Positions 1 through 7,400 of a stretch of 13,986 bases of DNA are shown piece by piece (within the stretch, counting starts at the first letter, position 1; each line of letters starts with the position of its first letter). This DNA comes from Bacteroidota bacterium. GTDB taxonomy: Bacteria; Bacteroidota; Bacteroidia; Bacteroidales; PUMT01. The notes under the pieces are model-generated. The model searched no databases, was not told the DNA's origin, and saw nothing but the letters and a program-made list of their open reading frames with translations. The position numbers were made by a program, and so were the translations under genes. The stretch lies in assembly GCA_003567115.1 (NCBI GenBank), contig PXAP01000026.1:1-13986 (forward strand), given 5' to 3'.

Positions 1-26
1 CTCACAAAATACAATAAATAAAACAG

Positions 27-174
27 GGGGATCCATCCATTTGAAATACTGAACATGAATTACCTGCTAAACATAATTAATTGAATATTAACTTGATTAA
101 CCTGTTTTATTAGGATGAATCATCCATGTGCCAAGTCACACAAAAAGATATGAACAAAGCATGGATGATCCATG
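27..174. repeat. ATCCAT/ATGGAT inverted-repeat cluster upstream of the anti-sigma-like gene
   Basis: The 249 bases before the first gene contain no full-length coding region but carry several related blocks. ATCCATCCAT lies at 31-40. ATCATCCATG at 119-128 is exactly complementary to CATGGATGAT at 160-169, giving a 10-bp stem with a 31-base loop. The right arm is itself part of a perfect palindrome, CATGGAT-G-ATCCATG, at 160-174. The 31-40 block could also pair with 160-170 if one base is bulged, so the pairings exclude each other. A shorter dyad, AATGT-aac-ACATT, lies at 205-217. The layout would suit an operator or an RNA leader controlling the gene at 250. The pairings are seen directly; the function is inferred. 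Confidence 0.45.
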
Positions 175-249
175 AATTGGAAGGCAAAATATCCTAAACA
201 AGAAAATGTAACACATTGTTAAACAGATTGCTAATTATACTTTATACAG

Positions 250-1434
250 ATGAATATCAACAGAGATAATTATCAGGCTTACCTTCTTGACCAAATTGAA
301 GGACGGCTCTCTCCTGAACTGGAAAGAGACCTGATAAAGTTTCTGGAGGAAAATCCTGATCTAATTATCAGCCAGGAACTTTCAGGCATCAATCTTTTAA
401 ATGTTGATATATGTTTCCCCTTCAAAGAGAATATTAAAAAAGGGGGACTTAACAGGGAAATCAACAGCGATAATTACGAACAATTTTGTATTGCCAGGAT
501 GGAGGGCGATCTTACAGCTTCCTCCGGGAAAGATCTTGATGACTTCCTTGAAAAGAATTCTGAATGTGCCAGGGAAGCTTCACTTTACCGGCTTCTTGTA
601 CTTAATGCCGATAAAACCCTTGAATTTCCTGATAAAAATTTACTTAGAAAAAAAGTTCCGGCGATGAGACGAATTCCCGGATATTTTACCAAAAGACTAG
701 TTTATAGGGCAGTATCTGTCGCCGCCTCTTTTGCCTTACTATTATCTGCATATGTTTTTATTCAAAACAGCGGATACATAGGTAAATCTGCACTTGAACC
801 GGTCAGCGGGGGTATTGCTTTTCCGGAAGATCCTGAAGACGTCATGGATAAGGAGGCAGAAAATGTTACGGAGAACAGGGTACAGGAATATATGACTGAA
901 ACTGATCCTGCTGAAAGTGTTAACCGGTATAAGACCGAAAGTAATTCTGAATTATTAAGTGCATCAGCTTTAGTATATAAACAGATAATATCAGAAGCAA
1001 ATGTTGAAGTTTCTGACTTTATTCGGCGTGAGGTGGAAGATATTAGAAAACCTGAATTCCCTTTAACCCCGGTACAGAGGATTAATATAGAAACAGAAAT
1101 AGAAACTGTTTTACCACGCTCTCCGGTCAAACTGGCACAAATGGCCTGTTCTTATTCCGGTCAGGCTACTCAACAATTAAATGAAAAAGATGGCAGGCGA
1201 AAAATTTTGAACGGATTTATAGCTGTTCTTTCTGGAAATCACGACGAAGATGAGATCGACGGGAGGATCACCTTATTAAATATGGCCGATGCCGGAGTCA
1301 GGGCAATAAACTCTCTTACCGGAACAGATATTCAGTTTGAACGGGAATACAATCAAAACGGTGAAATTGTTTCCATGGCATTTGCTTCAGGAAGTTTTGA
1401 ATTTCAGCGTTCAATATCAGGAACTGAAGATTAG
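250..1434 (+). CDS. Single-pass membrane protein with duplicated anti-sigma-like N-terminal module
   Basis: A 394-residue protein with a cytoplasmic N-terminus, one predicted membrane helix at about residues 149-171 (hydrophobic core around ASFALLLSAYVF) and a large, probably periplasmic, C-terminal part. Residues 3-41 and 71-109 are two ungapped copies of one module (I-N-x-D-N-Y ... E-G-x-L ... D-L ... F-L-E-x-N), identical at 14 of 39 positions. Similar modules open many Bacteroidota proteins encoded next to ECF sigma factors, where they are taken to be anti-sigma-like; most have one copy. No zinc-binding HxxxCxxC motif is present, so it is not a classical ZAS-type anti-sigma factor. The ATG at 250 fits because the module begins almost at once. 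The next gene, 81 bases on, encodes an outer-membrane barrel protein, which suggests an envelope-sensing unit. The C-terminal half matches no family I recognise. Anti-sigma activity is inferred from family and context. Confidence 0.72.
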   Translation: MNINRDNYQAYLLDQIEGRLSPELERDLIKFLEENPDLIISQELSGINLLNVDICFPFKENIKKGGLNREINSDNYEQFCIARMEGDLTASSGKDLDDFLEKNSECAREASLYRLLVLNADKTLEFPDKNLLRKKVPAMRRIPGYFTKRLVYRAVSVAASFALLLSAYVFIQNSGYIGKSALEPVSGGIAFPEDPEDVMDKEAENVTENRVQEYMTETDPAESVNRYKTESNSELLSASALVYKQIISEANVEVSDFIRREVEDIRKPEFPLTPVQRINIETEIETVLPRSPVKLAQMACSYSGQATQQLNEKDGRRKILNGFIAVLSGNHDEDEIDGRITLLNMADAGVRAINSLTGTDIQFEREYNQNGEIVSMAFASGSFEFQRSISGTED

Positions 1435-1515
1435 CTGTAACAAAACGGGATGGCCAAACGTCATAGATTTAAATTCTAACACCAGGAAGATATTTATTAA
1501 TTAATATATATAAAC

Positions 1516-2451
1516 ATGAAAAAGAAATTTATAATTATAATGATCTTAAGTTTTACTACAGGCTATTTCGGTTCTCTTTACAATATTTCCGGCCAGACAC
1601 AAGACAAAATGATAAACAGGGCTGAAATACTTGAGGAAGGGGAAGAAACAGAACTTATTGATAGTGATACTTTAAATTACAGCTCTGAAAAGGATACCAC
1701 TACAATAAATATTGGCCGTCGCAGGATAACCATCATTGACAAAGAGGGTGATACAAGCGTAAGTGTTACAGAAAGAGATGATATGGATGAGGTTCCAGCA
1801 CGGCGCAAAAACTCTTTTAAGGGGAACTGGAGGGGACTGGAATTGGGGCTGAATAATTATGTGGATGGGGATTTTTCCACATCACTTGATCCCGAAGATG
1901 ATTTCATGGAGCTAAGAAATTCCAGGTCAAGAAATATAAATCTTAATATCCTCCAGTATAACTTTGCAGTGTCGGCTGATAATATCGGACTGGTTACAGG
2001 TTTGGGCTTTGAATTTAATAATTACCGGTTTTCCGGTAACGTCAGTATAGAGAAGGAGGACCGGGAAATTGTTCCCATTGATTATGATGAGCTTGGAGTA
2101 AGCCTGGAAAAATCCAGGTTCAGGGCAATATACCTTAATGTTCCGCTTTTGCTTGAGTTTCAGACAAAACATCCGCAGCATTCAAGAAGAGCATATTTTT
2201 CAGCAGGGATAATAGGCGGCCTGAATATCGGTTCAAATACCAAAGTGGTTTACAAGGATAATTCCGGCAAGACCCGTGAAAGGGTAAGAGATGATTTTTA
2301 CCTTTCTCCTTTTCGTTACGGACTTACCGTTCGCACCGGTTACAGGGCATTGAACCTTTATGCAAATTACTATCCGACACCTTTGTTCCAGGAAGGAAAA
2401 GGGCCTGAACTTTTTCCTGTGGCCGTGGGTTTTTCAATTCTGGGATTTTAA
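1516..2451 (+). CDS. Secreted outer-membrane beta-barrel protein (PorT/OMP_b-brl-like)
   Basis: A 311-residue protein with a signal peptide at about residues 1-27 (KKK, then a hydrophobic stretch). An acidic, low-complexity linker at about 28-100 contains DTTTINIGRRRITIIDKEG, a strand-rich motif common in Bacteroidota barrel proteins encoded beside anti-sigma-like genes. Residues 105-311 alternate polar and aromatic or hydrophobic residues in strand-like blocks (for example GNWRGLELGLNNY, IGLVTGLGFEFNNYRF, LNLYANYY). The chain ends in VAVGFSILGF, with the terminal Phe expected of a barrel insertion signal. The length suits an 8-10 strand barrel. It follows the anti-sigma-like gene by 81 bases on the same strand and is probably co-transcribed. 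It could be a structural or sensor barrel. The ligand or partner cannot be read from sequence. Confidence 0.75.
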   Translation: MKKKFIIIMILSFTTGYFGSLYNISGQTQDKMINRAEILEEGEETELIDSDTLNYSSEKDTTTINIGRRRITIIDKEGDTSVSVTERDDMDEVPARRKNSFKGNWRGLELGLNNYVDGDFSTSLDPEDDFMELRNSRSRNINLNILQYNFAVSADNIGLVTGLGFEFNNYRFSGNVSIEKEDREIVPIDYDELGVSLEKSRFRAIYLNVPLLLEFQTKHPQHSRRAYFSAGIIGGLNIGSNTKVVYKDNSGKTRERVRDDFYLSPFRYGLTVRTGYRALNLYANYYPTPLFQEGKGPELFPVAVGFSILGF

Positions 2452-2677
2452 ACCAAACCGTTCAGAGGGTTAAATTGACTGAAGAAATTGTATTGATTAG
2501 CCTCCATGATTCGAGCCTCATATTACCATAATTATCACTGTATAAAAGGGATTGTTATTATAGAATGGCAAGCAGGAAAAAAATATTTTATCTAAAAATT
2601 TGTTAATTAGTCAAAGTGATATAAGAGTTTTTCCCTCTTTCATTAAAACAGGAAAGTAAATCAAATAAACATACACA

Positions 2678-3382
2678 ATGAGGTTACTCTTAATAAGCAA
2701 TTCAACAAATGCCGGTGAAGATTATCTTGCACATCCCAGGGAACATATCCGTAATTTTCTGGGCCCGGCAAGGGTTAAAGCGTTATTTATACCCTATGCG
2801 GGAGTCACCATTTCATTTGGTGATTATGAAAAAAAAGTGAAAGGGGTTTTCTCCGGAATGGGGCATGATATTGTATCAATACATCATTTTGATGACCCAT
2901 CCAAAGCAGTCGAGAATGCCGGAGCTATTGTTATCGGGGGAGGGAATACTTTCCGGCTTACCCAACTCATTCATAAAAATAAACTCGTAGAGAGCATTCA
3001 AAAGAAAGTAAAAGAGGAAATACCGTACATAGGATGGAGTGCAGGTGCAAATGTCTCCTGCCCCACAATCTGCACTACCAACGATATGCCCGTGGTCCGG
3101 CCGGCAAGTTTCAATGCCCTGAACCTGGTAAAATTTCAGATTAATCCTCATTATCTTGATGCCGTTCCCGATGGGCATGCCGGCGAAACCAGGGAAGCAC
3201 GCATATTGGAATATATTGAGATAAACCGGGAGGTTTATGTTGCAGGCCTGCGTGAAGGCAGCATGCTGGAGGTTGAAAATTCAAGCATAAAACTCTGCGG
3301 CCCACGTAAAATGCGTATTTTCAAGTACGGCTACTCACCGGTGGAACTTGGCCCGGAAGACGACGCCGGTTTTCTGATCTGA
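2678..3382 (+). CDS. pepE: Dipeptidase E (alpha-aspartyl dipeptidase, peptidase family S51)
   Basis: A 234-residue cytoplasmic serine peptidase matching the usual PepE length of about 230. The family cleaves dipeptides with an N-terminal aspartate (Asp-X), salvaging peptides resistant to other peptidases. The nucleophile elbow is GWSAGAN with Ser121. His158 in INPHYLD and Glu194 in GLREGS fit the Ser-His-Glu triad known for this family. Asp136 in TTNDMP and the glycine-rich IGGGNTFRL at about 86-94 are also family hallmarks. There is no signal peptide or membrane segment. The ATG at 2678 is followed at once by the first beta strand (RLLLISNS). It is the first gene of a four-gene co-directional run. 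The preceding 226-base spacer shows only a weak promoter candidate (TTTG at 2599-2602 with a poor -7 element). Confidence 0.93.
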   Translation: MRLLLISNSTNAGEDYLAHPREHIRNFLGPARVKALFIPYAGVTISFGDYEKKVKGVFSGMGHDIVSIHHFDDPSKAVENAGAIVIGGGNTFRLTQLIHKNKLVESIQKKVKEEIPYIGWSAGANVSCPTICTTNDMPVVRPASFNALNLVKFQINPHYLDAVPDGHAGETREARILEYIEINREVYVAGLREGSMLEVENSSIKLCGPRKMRIFKYGYSPVELGPEDDAGFLI

Positions 3383-3473
3383 ACATATTATTTATCAGCA
3401 AATATGTTTTTGCGGGAGCAATATTTTGATCCGGGTTTTACGTTTAATGTTAAATTCAGGGCATAATTCTTCG

Positions 3474-6167
3474 ATGGTGCGTATTTTCAAATATTTTCTG
3501 GCAATATTCTTTTTTGTTGTTTTTGCCGTGTTCCTTACCGGACTGATCATTGGGCGGTATTACCAGGACAAGGTCAATCAGTTAATGATTGCTGAAATAA
3601 ATAAACATCTGCTGACCGAGGTAAGGGTAGAAGAGGTTTCTTTTTCGGTTCTCAGAAAGTTCCCTCAGGGCTCGGTTGAACTCAGAAATGTTCTGGTTAA
3701 AGTACCTGAAGGATATAAAAACGACGGAACAGAAGGGATTGATTCGGACACCCTTTTTACGGCTCAAAATTTGTTTCTGCAGTTCAACATTAAAGATATT
3801 TTCAGAGGAGATTACATTATAACCAGGATTCATGCCTTAAAGGGTGTTTTTTACCCGGCTGTAAATTCAGATGCACAGGAGAACTTCAGGTTCTGGAAAG
3901 CATCTGAAACCGCTGATGATGGTTTTCATATTGATTTACAGGATATCCGACTTAATAATTACCGGCTTAAATATGGCAACGTTAATAAAGAGATATATTT
4001 TGATTCGGATCTGAGGCGACTGGAAATGAGCGGTAATTTTAACCGTTCCTCTTTCGGACTTAGTGGCAGGGCTGTTTTCAATAACCGTAAATTCAGACAT
4101 CAGGGATTAGAAATAGCAGGGAATCAGGAGGTATCGGTTAATGCGGTATTGGATGTTGATAATGATATGTTTGTTATAGAAAAAGGCAGTATCGAACTTT
4201 CAGGAATAAAATTTGAGGCCGCAGGCGATTATCAGAATGGCACACCTGGTAGAATCAATATGAATCTGACCGGACATAATCTGGATATTGCCACAGCGAT
4301 CCCATTTTTACCTGCTGATACACGCGAAAGCCTTGAACTATATAATTTCAAAGGAGAAATAGATTTTGAGGCTTCCATTTCTGGTGAGTTAAGCAAAAGC
4401 ATTTCACCGTCGGTAGTTGCCTCCTTTTATACAGAAAATGGCGAGATTATACGCGAAGATACCGGAGTTCGGTTAACCGGGATCAACCTGTCGGGTTATT
4501 ATTCCAATGGAAGCCTCCGTAATTCACAATCTTCAACTATTAGTATAAGTAGCTTTTCTTCTGTGTTAGGTCAGGGCAGTATCAGGGGAAACGGCAGTAT
4601 ATCAGATCTGTCAAATCCGGTTGTTGATTTCGATATTGATGCATCTTTTTTTCTGGAGGAAACAGCCCGGTTTTATAAACCGGAAAATATAGATCAAATG
4701 GCCGGTAAAATCAATACTGCTTTCTCGGTCAGGGGCCCTCTTCAGACTCCTGTAAAATGGGACATCGAAGAAATCAGGAGAATGGATCTGGAAGGTATGA
4801 TGGAAATTGAAAACGGTATGCTGCAAATAACCGAAGGTAAATATATTGCTACTGAAATAGGAGGGAAACTTAATTTCGGAAGTGTGCTCAGGACTTCCGG
4901 TCTTTCCTTTAACATTGGCAGTGATCATTTTTTAATCAGAGGTGAAATTATTAACGGGCTGCCATGGTTGCTGGATACTGGTAACCCCATAAGCATAACA
5001 GGCAGCCTTTATTCCAAAAGCCTTAATCTTGACAATTACATTAACACTGCATCTGCCGGTCAGCCGGGAACGGATGTATCCAGGCCTCTGCTCTTACCGT
5101 CAGATCTGGAGCTAAATCTTGATTTTTTAATTGAGGACCTGAATTTCAGAAAGTTTTCTTCTGGCGCATTCAGAGGGAAGTTAAGTTATAAACCCAGAAT
5201 GGTAGTTTTGAATGCCGTTGATTTTGATGCATTGGAGGGTAAATTATCCGGTAACGGTGTGATTGTTCAAAGGATTAATGGCGATTTCGTGGTTCAGTCG
5301 CAACTGCAGCTCGAGAAAGTGGATATCCAAAAAATGTTCCTTACATTTAATAATTTTAAACAAACATTTATTCACGGAGATAATCTTAAGGGAAGTATTA
5401 CAGGTAATATCGGGTTTATTTCCGAGTGGAACCAGGACCTGCAGCTTAAAGAGGATAAAATAGTAGCTGACAGCAGGATTGAAATAAGGGACGGTGAACT
5501 TATCGGGTTCGAACCTATGCTTGGGCTTGCACGCTTCATAGATGTTGAAGAGCTTCAGCATATACGTTTTTCAACACTAAATAATGAAATATTCATACGT
5601 GACAGGGTTGTTACTATTCCCCAGATGGATATATATTCGTCTGCATTCGATATCAGCGGTTCCGGGAACCATCGTTTTGACGGTTACTTTGATTATCACC
5701 TGAGGGTTCTTCTTTCCGATGTTCTCTTCGGAAAGGCAAGCAGATCCAAACCTGAAAACCAGGAATTCGGGATTGTTGAAGATGACGGTCTTGGCAGGAC
5801 AAGTTTGTATTTACTGGTTTCCGGAACATCCGGCAATTACAAGGTATCCTATGATCACCTGGCAGTCCGTGATAAGATCAGGGAAAATATTACCAGTGAA
5901 AGAAAAAAGTTGAGGCAGTTGTTTCATGAAGAATTCGGGTGGTTCACTCCTGATAGCTCTGCTGTTTCAGGCCCCCGAACAGAAACGGGTGATTCTTCAG
6001 GCAGCGGTTTCCGTATAATTTGGGATGAAGATGATAAAAAGGTTGATCCCGTAACCGGGCCGGATCCTCCTGTTCAAAATAACCGGGAACCCCGGGAAAG
6101 GCGGTTTCAGATCATCTGGGATGAAAAGGAGAATCCTTCCAATAATTCAGGATCTGAATATCCATGA
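3474..6167 (+). CDS. AsmA family envelope protein with duplicated FxIIWDE C-terminal tail
   Basis: About 897 residues from the ATG at 3474. The frame stays open back to a TTG at 3426 and an ATG at 3447, but 3474 places the membrane anchor (FKYFLAIFFFVVFAVFLTGLIIG, about residues 5-27) at the N-terminus as is usual. The rest is a long beta-strand-rich periplasmic region of the AsmA type, a family linked to lipid transport and outer-membrane assembly. The conserved AsmA C-terminal stretch lies at about residues 668-755, with I-R-D-G-E-L and F-S-T-L-N-N-E-I-F-I-R-D. A charged segment near 800-823 is followed by a Pro/Ser-rich tail carrying FRIIWDE (bases 6009-6029) and FQIIWDE (6105-6125). It lies 91 bases after pepE and 49 before a sensor kinase. 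The exact substrate is unknown. Confidence 0.85.
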   Translation: MVRIFKYFLAIFFFVVFAVFLTGLIIGRYYQDKVNQLMIAEINKHLLTEVRVEEVSFSVLRKFPQGSVELRNVLVKVPEGYKNDGTEGIDSDTLFTAQNLFLQFNIKDIFRGDYIITRIHALKGVFYPAVNSDAQENFRFWKASETADDGFHIDLQDIRLNNYRLKYGNVNKEIYFDSDLRRLEMSGNFNRSSFGLSGRAVFNNRKFRHQGLEIAGNQEVSVNAVLDVDNDMFVIEKGSIELSGIKFEAAGDYQNGTPGRINMNLTGHNLDIATAIPFLPADTRESLELYNFKGEIDFEASISGELSKSISPSVVASFYTENGEIIREDTGVRLTGINLSGYYSNGSLRNSQSSTISISSFSSVLGQGSIRGNGSISDLSNPVVDFDIDASFFLEETARFYKPENIDQMAGKINTAFSVRGPLQTPVKWDIEEIRRMDLEGMMEIENGMLQITEGKYIATEIGGKLNFGSVLRTSGLSFNIGSDHFLIRGEIINGLPWLLDTGNPISITGSLYSKSLNLDNYINTASAGQPGTDVSRPLLLPSDLELNLDFLIEDLNFRKFSSGAFRGKLSYKPRMVVLNAVDFDALEGKLSGNGVIVQRINGDFVVQSQLQLEKVDIQKMFLTFNNFKQTFIHGDNLKGSITGNIGFISEWNQDLQLKEDKIVADSRIEIRDGELIGFEPMLGLARFIDVEELQHIRFSTLNNEIFIRDRVVTIPQMDIYSSAFDISGSGNHRFDGYFDYHLRVLLSDVLFGKASRSKPENQEFGIVEDDGLGRTSLYLLVSGTSGNYKVSYDHLAVRDKIRENITSERKKLRQLFHEEFGWFTPDSSAVSGPRTETGDSSGSGFRIIWDEDDKKVDPVTGPDPPVQNNREPRERRFQIIWDEKENPSNNSGSEYP
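6009..6125 (+). repeat. Tandem FxIIWDE peptide repeat at the AsmA C-terminus
   Basis: Two near-identical heptapeptides, FRIIWDE (6009-6029) and FQIIWDE (6105-6125), are each followed by acidic or charged residues and separated by a 25-residue Pro/Asn/Arg-rich spacer. They lie in the last 40 or so residues of the AsmA-like protein, outside its folded domain. The DNA of the two copies differs at several synonymous positions, so the duplication is not recent or is held by selection on the protein. This is probably a short linear binding motif. Its partner is unknown. Confidence 0.7.
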
Positions 6168-6216
6168 AAATATTATGTATCAATGATCATTTAAGTAAAA
6201 AGATGTGGTTAATTAA

Positions 6217-7377
6217 ATGAACATCTATAAAAAGAAACAAAAATGGAAGTTCGGACTGTTTGTTCTGGCAGTAATAATTGGTTTTTCCTCCTTATGGGTT
6301 ACCAACCGGCTTGTTAGCCGCCTTGCTGAAGAGGAGAGAAAAAAAATGGAGCTCTGGGCAGAAGCCACCCGCGAAATTGCCGGTATGGAATCTGAAGTAA
6401 CCGATTTCACTTTTCTGCTAAAGGTGATAGAGTATAATGAAACCGTACCGGTTATAGTTGCAGACGAGGACGGCGAGATACTGCATCACCGTAATCTGAA
6501 TCCTGCAAGAGTTGATAACCCGGGGTATCTCTTGCGGCAGGTGGCAGCAATGGAAAGTAAAAATGAACCTATTGAAATTGAGTTGTCCGAAGAAGTAAGT
6601 CAGTTTATATATTACGGTGATTCCAGACTTCTGGTATGGTTAGTATATTATCCTTACATTCAGCTGCTGGTTATCGTGCTTTATTTATTTATAGCTTATT
6701 ATGCATTTAATATTTCCAGGAAAGCAGAACAGAACCAGGTCTGGCTCGGGATGTCAAGGGAAACTGCCCATCAGCTTGGAACACCAACTTCATCACTTAT
6801 GGCATGGCTTGAATTGATGAAAGAGAAATACGATGATAATGTTTTACTTGAAGAACTGGAAAAAGATATAAACCATCTTGAAAAGATAACGGAGAGATTT
6901 TCAAAAATCGGTTCAAAACCTGCAATTAAAAATGAAAATATAATTGGGGTCATTGAAAATACCCTTGAATACCTTAGTTTACGTTCACCAAAAAAGATAA
7001 AATTTGAGACAAATTTTAACAGCCACCGGAATGTTATTCTTCCTGTCAATATACCGCTCTTCGAATGGGTTATTGAAAATGTATGTAAAAATGCTCTTGA
7101 TGCTATTGACGGGGAGGGGGAGGTGAGGATATCCGTTAATGAAAAGGAGCAATATGTTAATCTCGATATAAGCGATTCAGGCAGGGGAATTCCCAGGGGA
7201 CAATTTAAAACCATATTCAAACCTGGTTACTCAACCAGGAGGAATGGCTGGGGACTGGGGTTATCTTTATCAAAGCGCATAATTGAAGAGTACCATGGCG
7301 GCAGGATTTTTGTTCACGAATCAAGTCCGGGTAGCGGAACTACTATCAGGCTTGTTTTAAGAAAACCAGCAAAGTGA
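6217..7377 (+). CDS. Two-TM sensor histidine kinase without adjacent response regulator
   Basis: A 386-residue membrane kinase. TM1 is at about residues 12-33 and TM2 at about 138-165, enclosing roughly 100 periplasmic residues that would sense the signal. There is no clear HAMP or PAS domain; the kinase core starts right after TM2. The H-box is RETAHQLGTPTSSL with His185. The N-box is ENVCKNALDAID with Asn292, the G1 box DSGRGIP at 320-326, the F-box region FKTIFKPGYST, and the G2 box GWGLGLS at 344-350. All catalytic motifs are intact, so it should autophosphorylate. It lies 49 bases after the AsmA gene and 23 bases before the U32 gene, so it is probably in the same transcript. No receiver gene is adjacent, so the partner must lie elsewhere or be shared. 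The signal is unknown; the context suggests envelope status. Confidence 0.9.
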   Translation: MNIYKKKQKWKFGLFVLAVIIGFSSLWVTNRLVSRLAEEERKKMELWAEATREIAGMESEVTDFTFLLKVIEYNETVPVIVADEDGEILHHRNLNPARVDNPGYLLRQVAAMESKNEPIEIELSEEVSQFIYYGDSRLLVWLVYYPYIQLLVIVLYLFIAYYAFNISRKAEQNQVWLGMSRETAHQLGTPTSSLMAWLELMKEKYDDNVLLEELEKDINHLEKITERFSKIGSKPAIKNENIIGVIENTLEYLSLRSPKKIKFETNFNSHRNVILPVNIPLFEWVIENVCKNALDAIDGEGEVRISVNEKEQYVNLDISDSGRGIPRGQFKTIFKPGYSTRRNGWGLGLSLSKRIIEEYHGGRIFVHESSPGSGTTIRLVLRKPAK

Positions 7378-7400
7378 TCTGTTAATATTTTTTATTCCTG

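Noticed and set aside
762..1130. A 122-codon minus-strand open frame opposite the anti-sigma-like gene
   Set aside because: It is Ser/Thr-rich shadow sequence opposite the low-complexity acidic region of the real gene, with no supporting motif.
2452..2677. Promoter or terminator in the 226-base spacer before pepE
   Set aside because: TTTG at 2599-2602 has no good TAnnTTTG at the right distance, and AACC/GGTT near 2457-2472 gives only a 4-bp stem. Nothing else stands out.
3426..3473. Longer N-terminus for the AsmA protein from the TTG at 3426
   Set aside because: It would add 16 residues ahead of the membrane anchor using a rare start codon. The ATG at 3474 gives a standard anchor position, though the ATG at 3447 remains possible.
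6771..7220. A 149-codon minus-strand open frame inside the histidine kinase gene
   Set aside because: It is fully antisense to the conserved H-box to G1 region of the kinase. Its Ser/Phe/Ile-rich translation is the mirror of coding sequence and resembles no protein.
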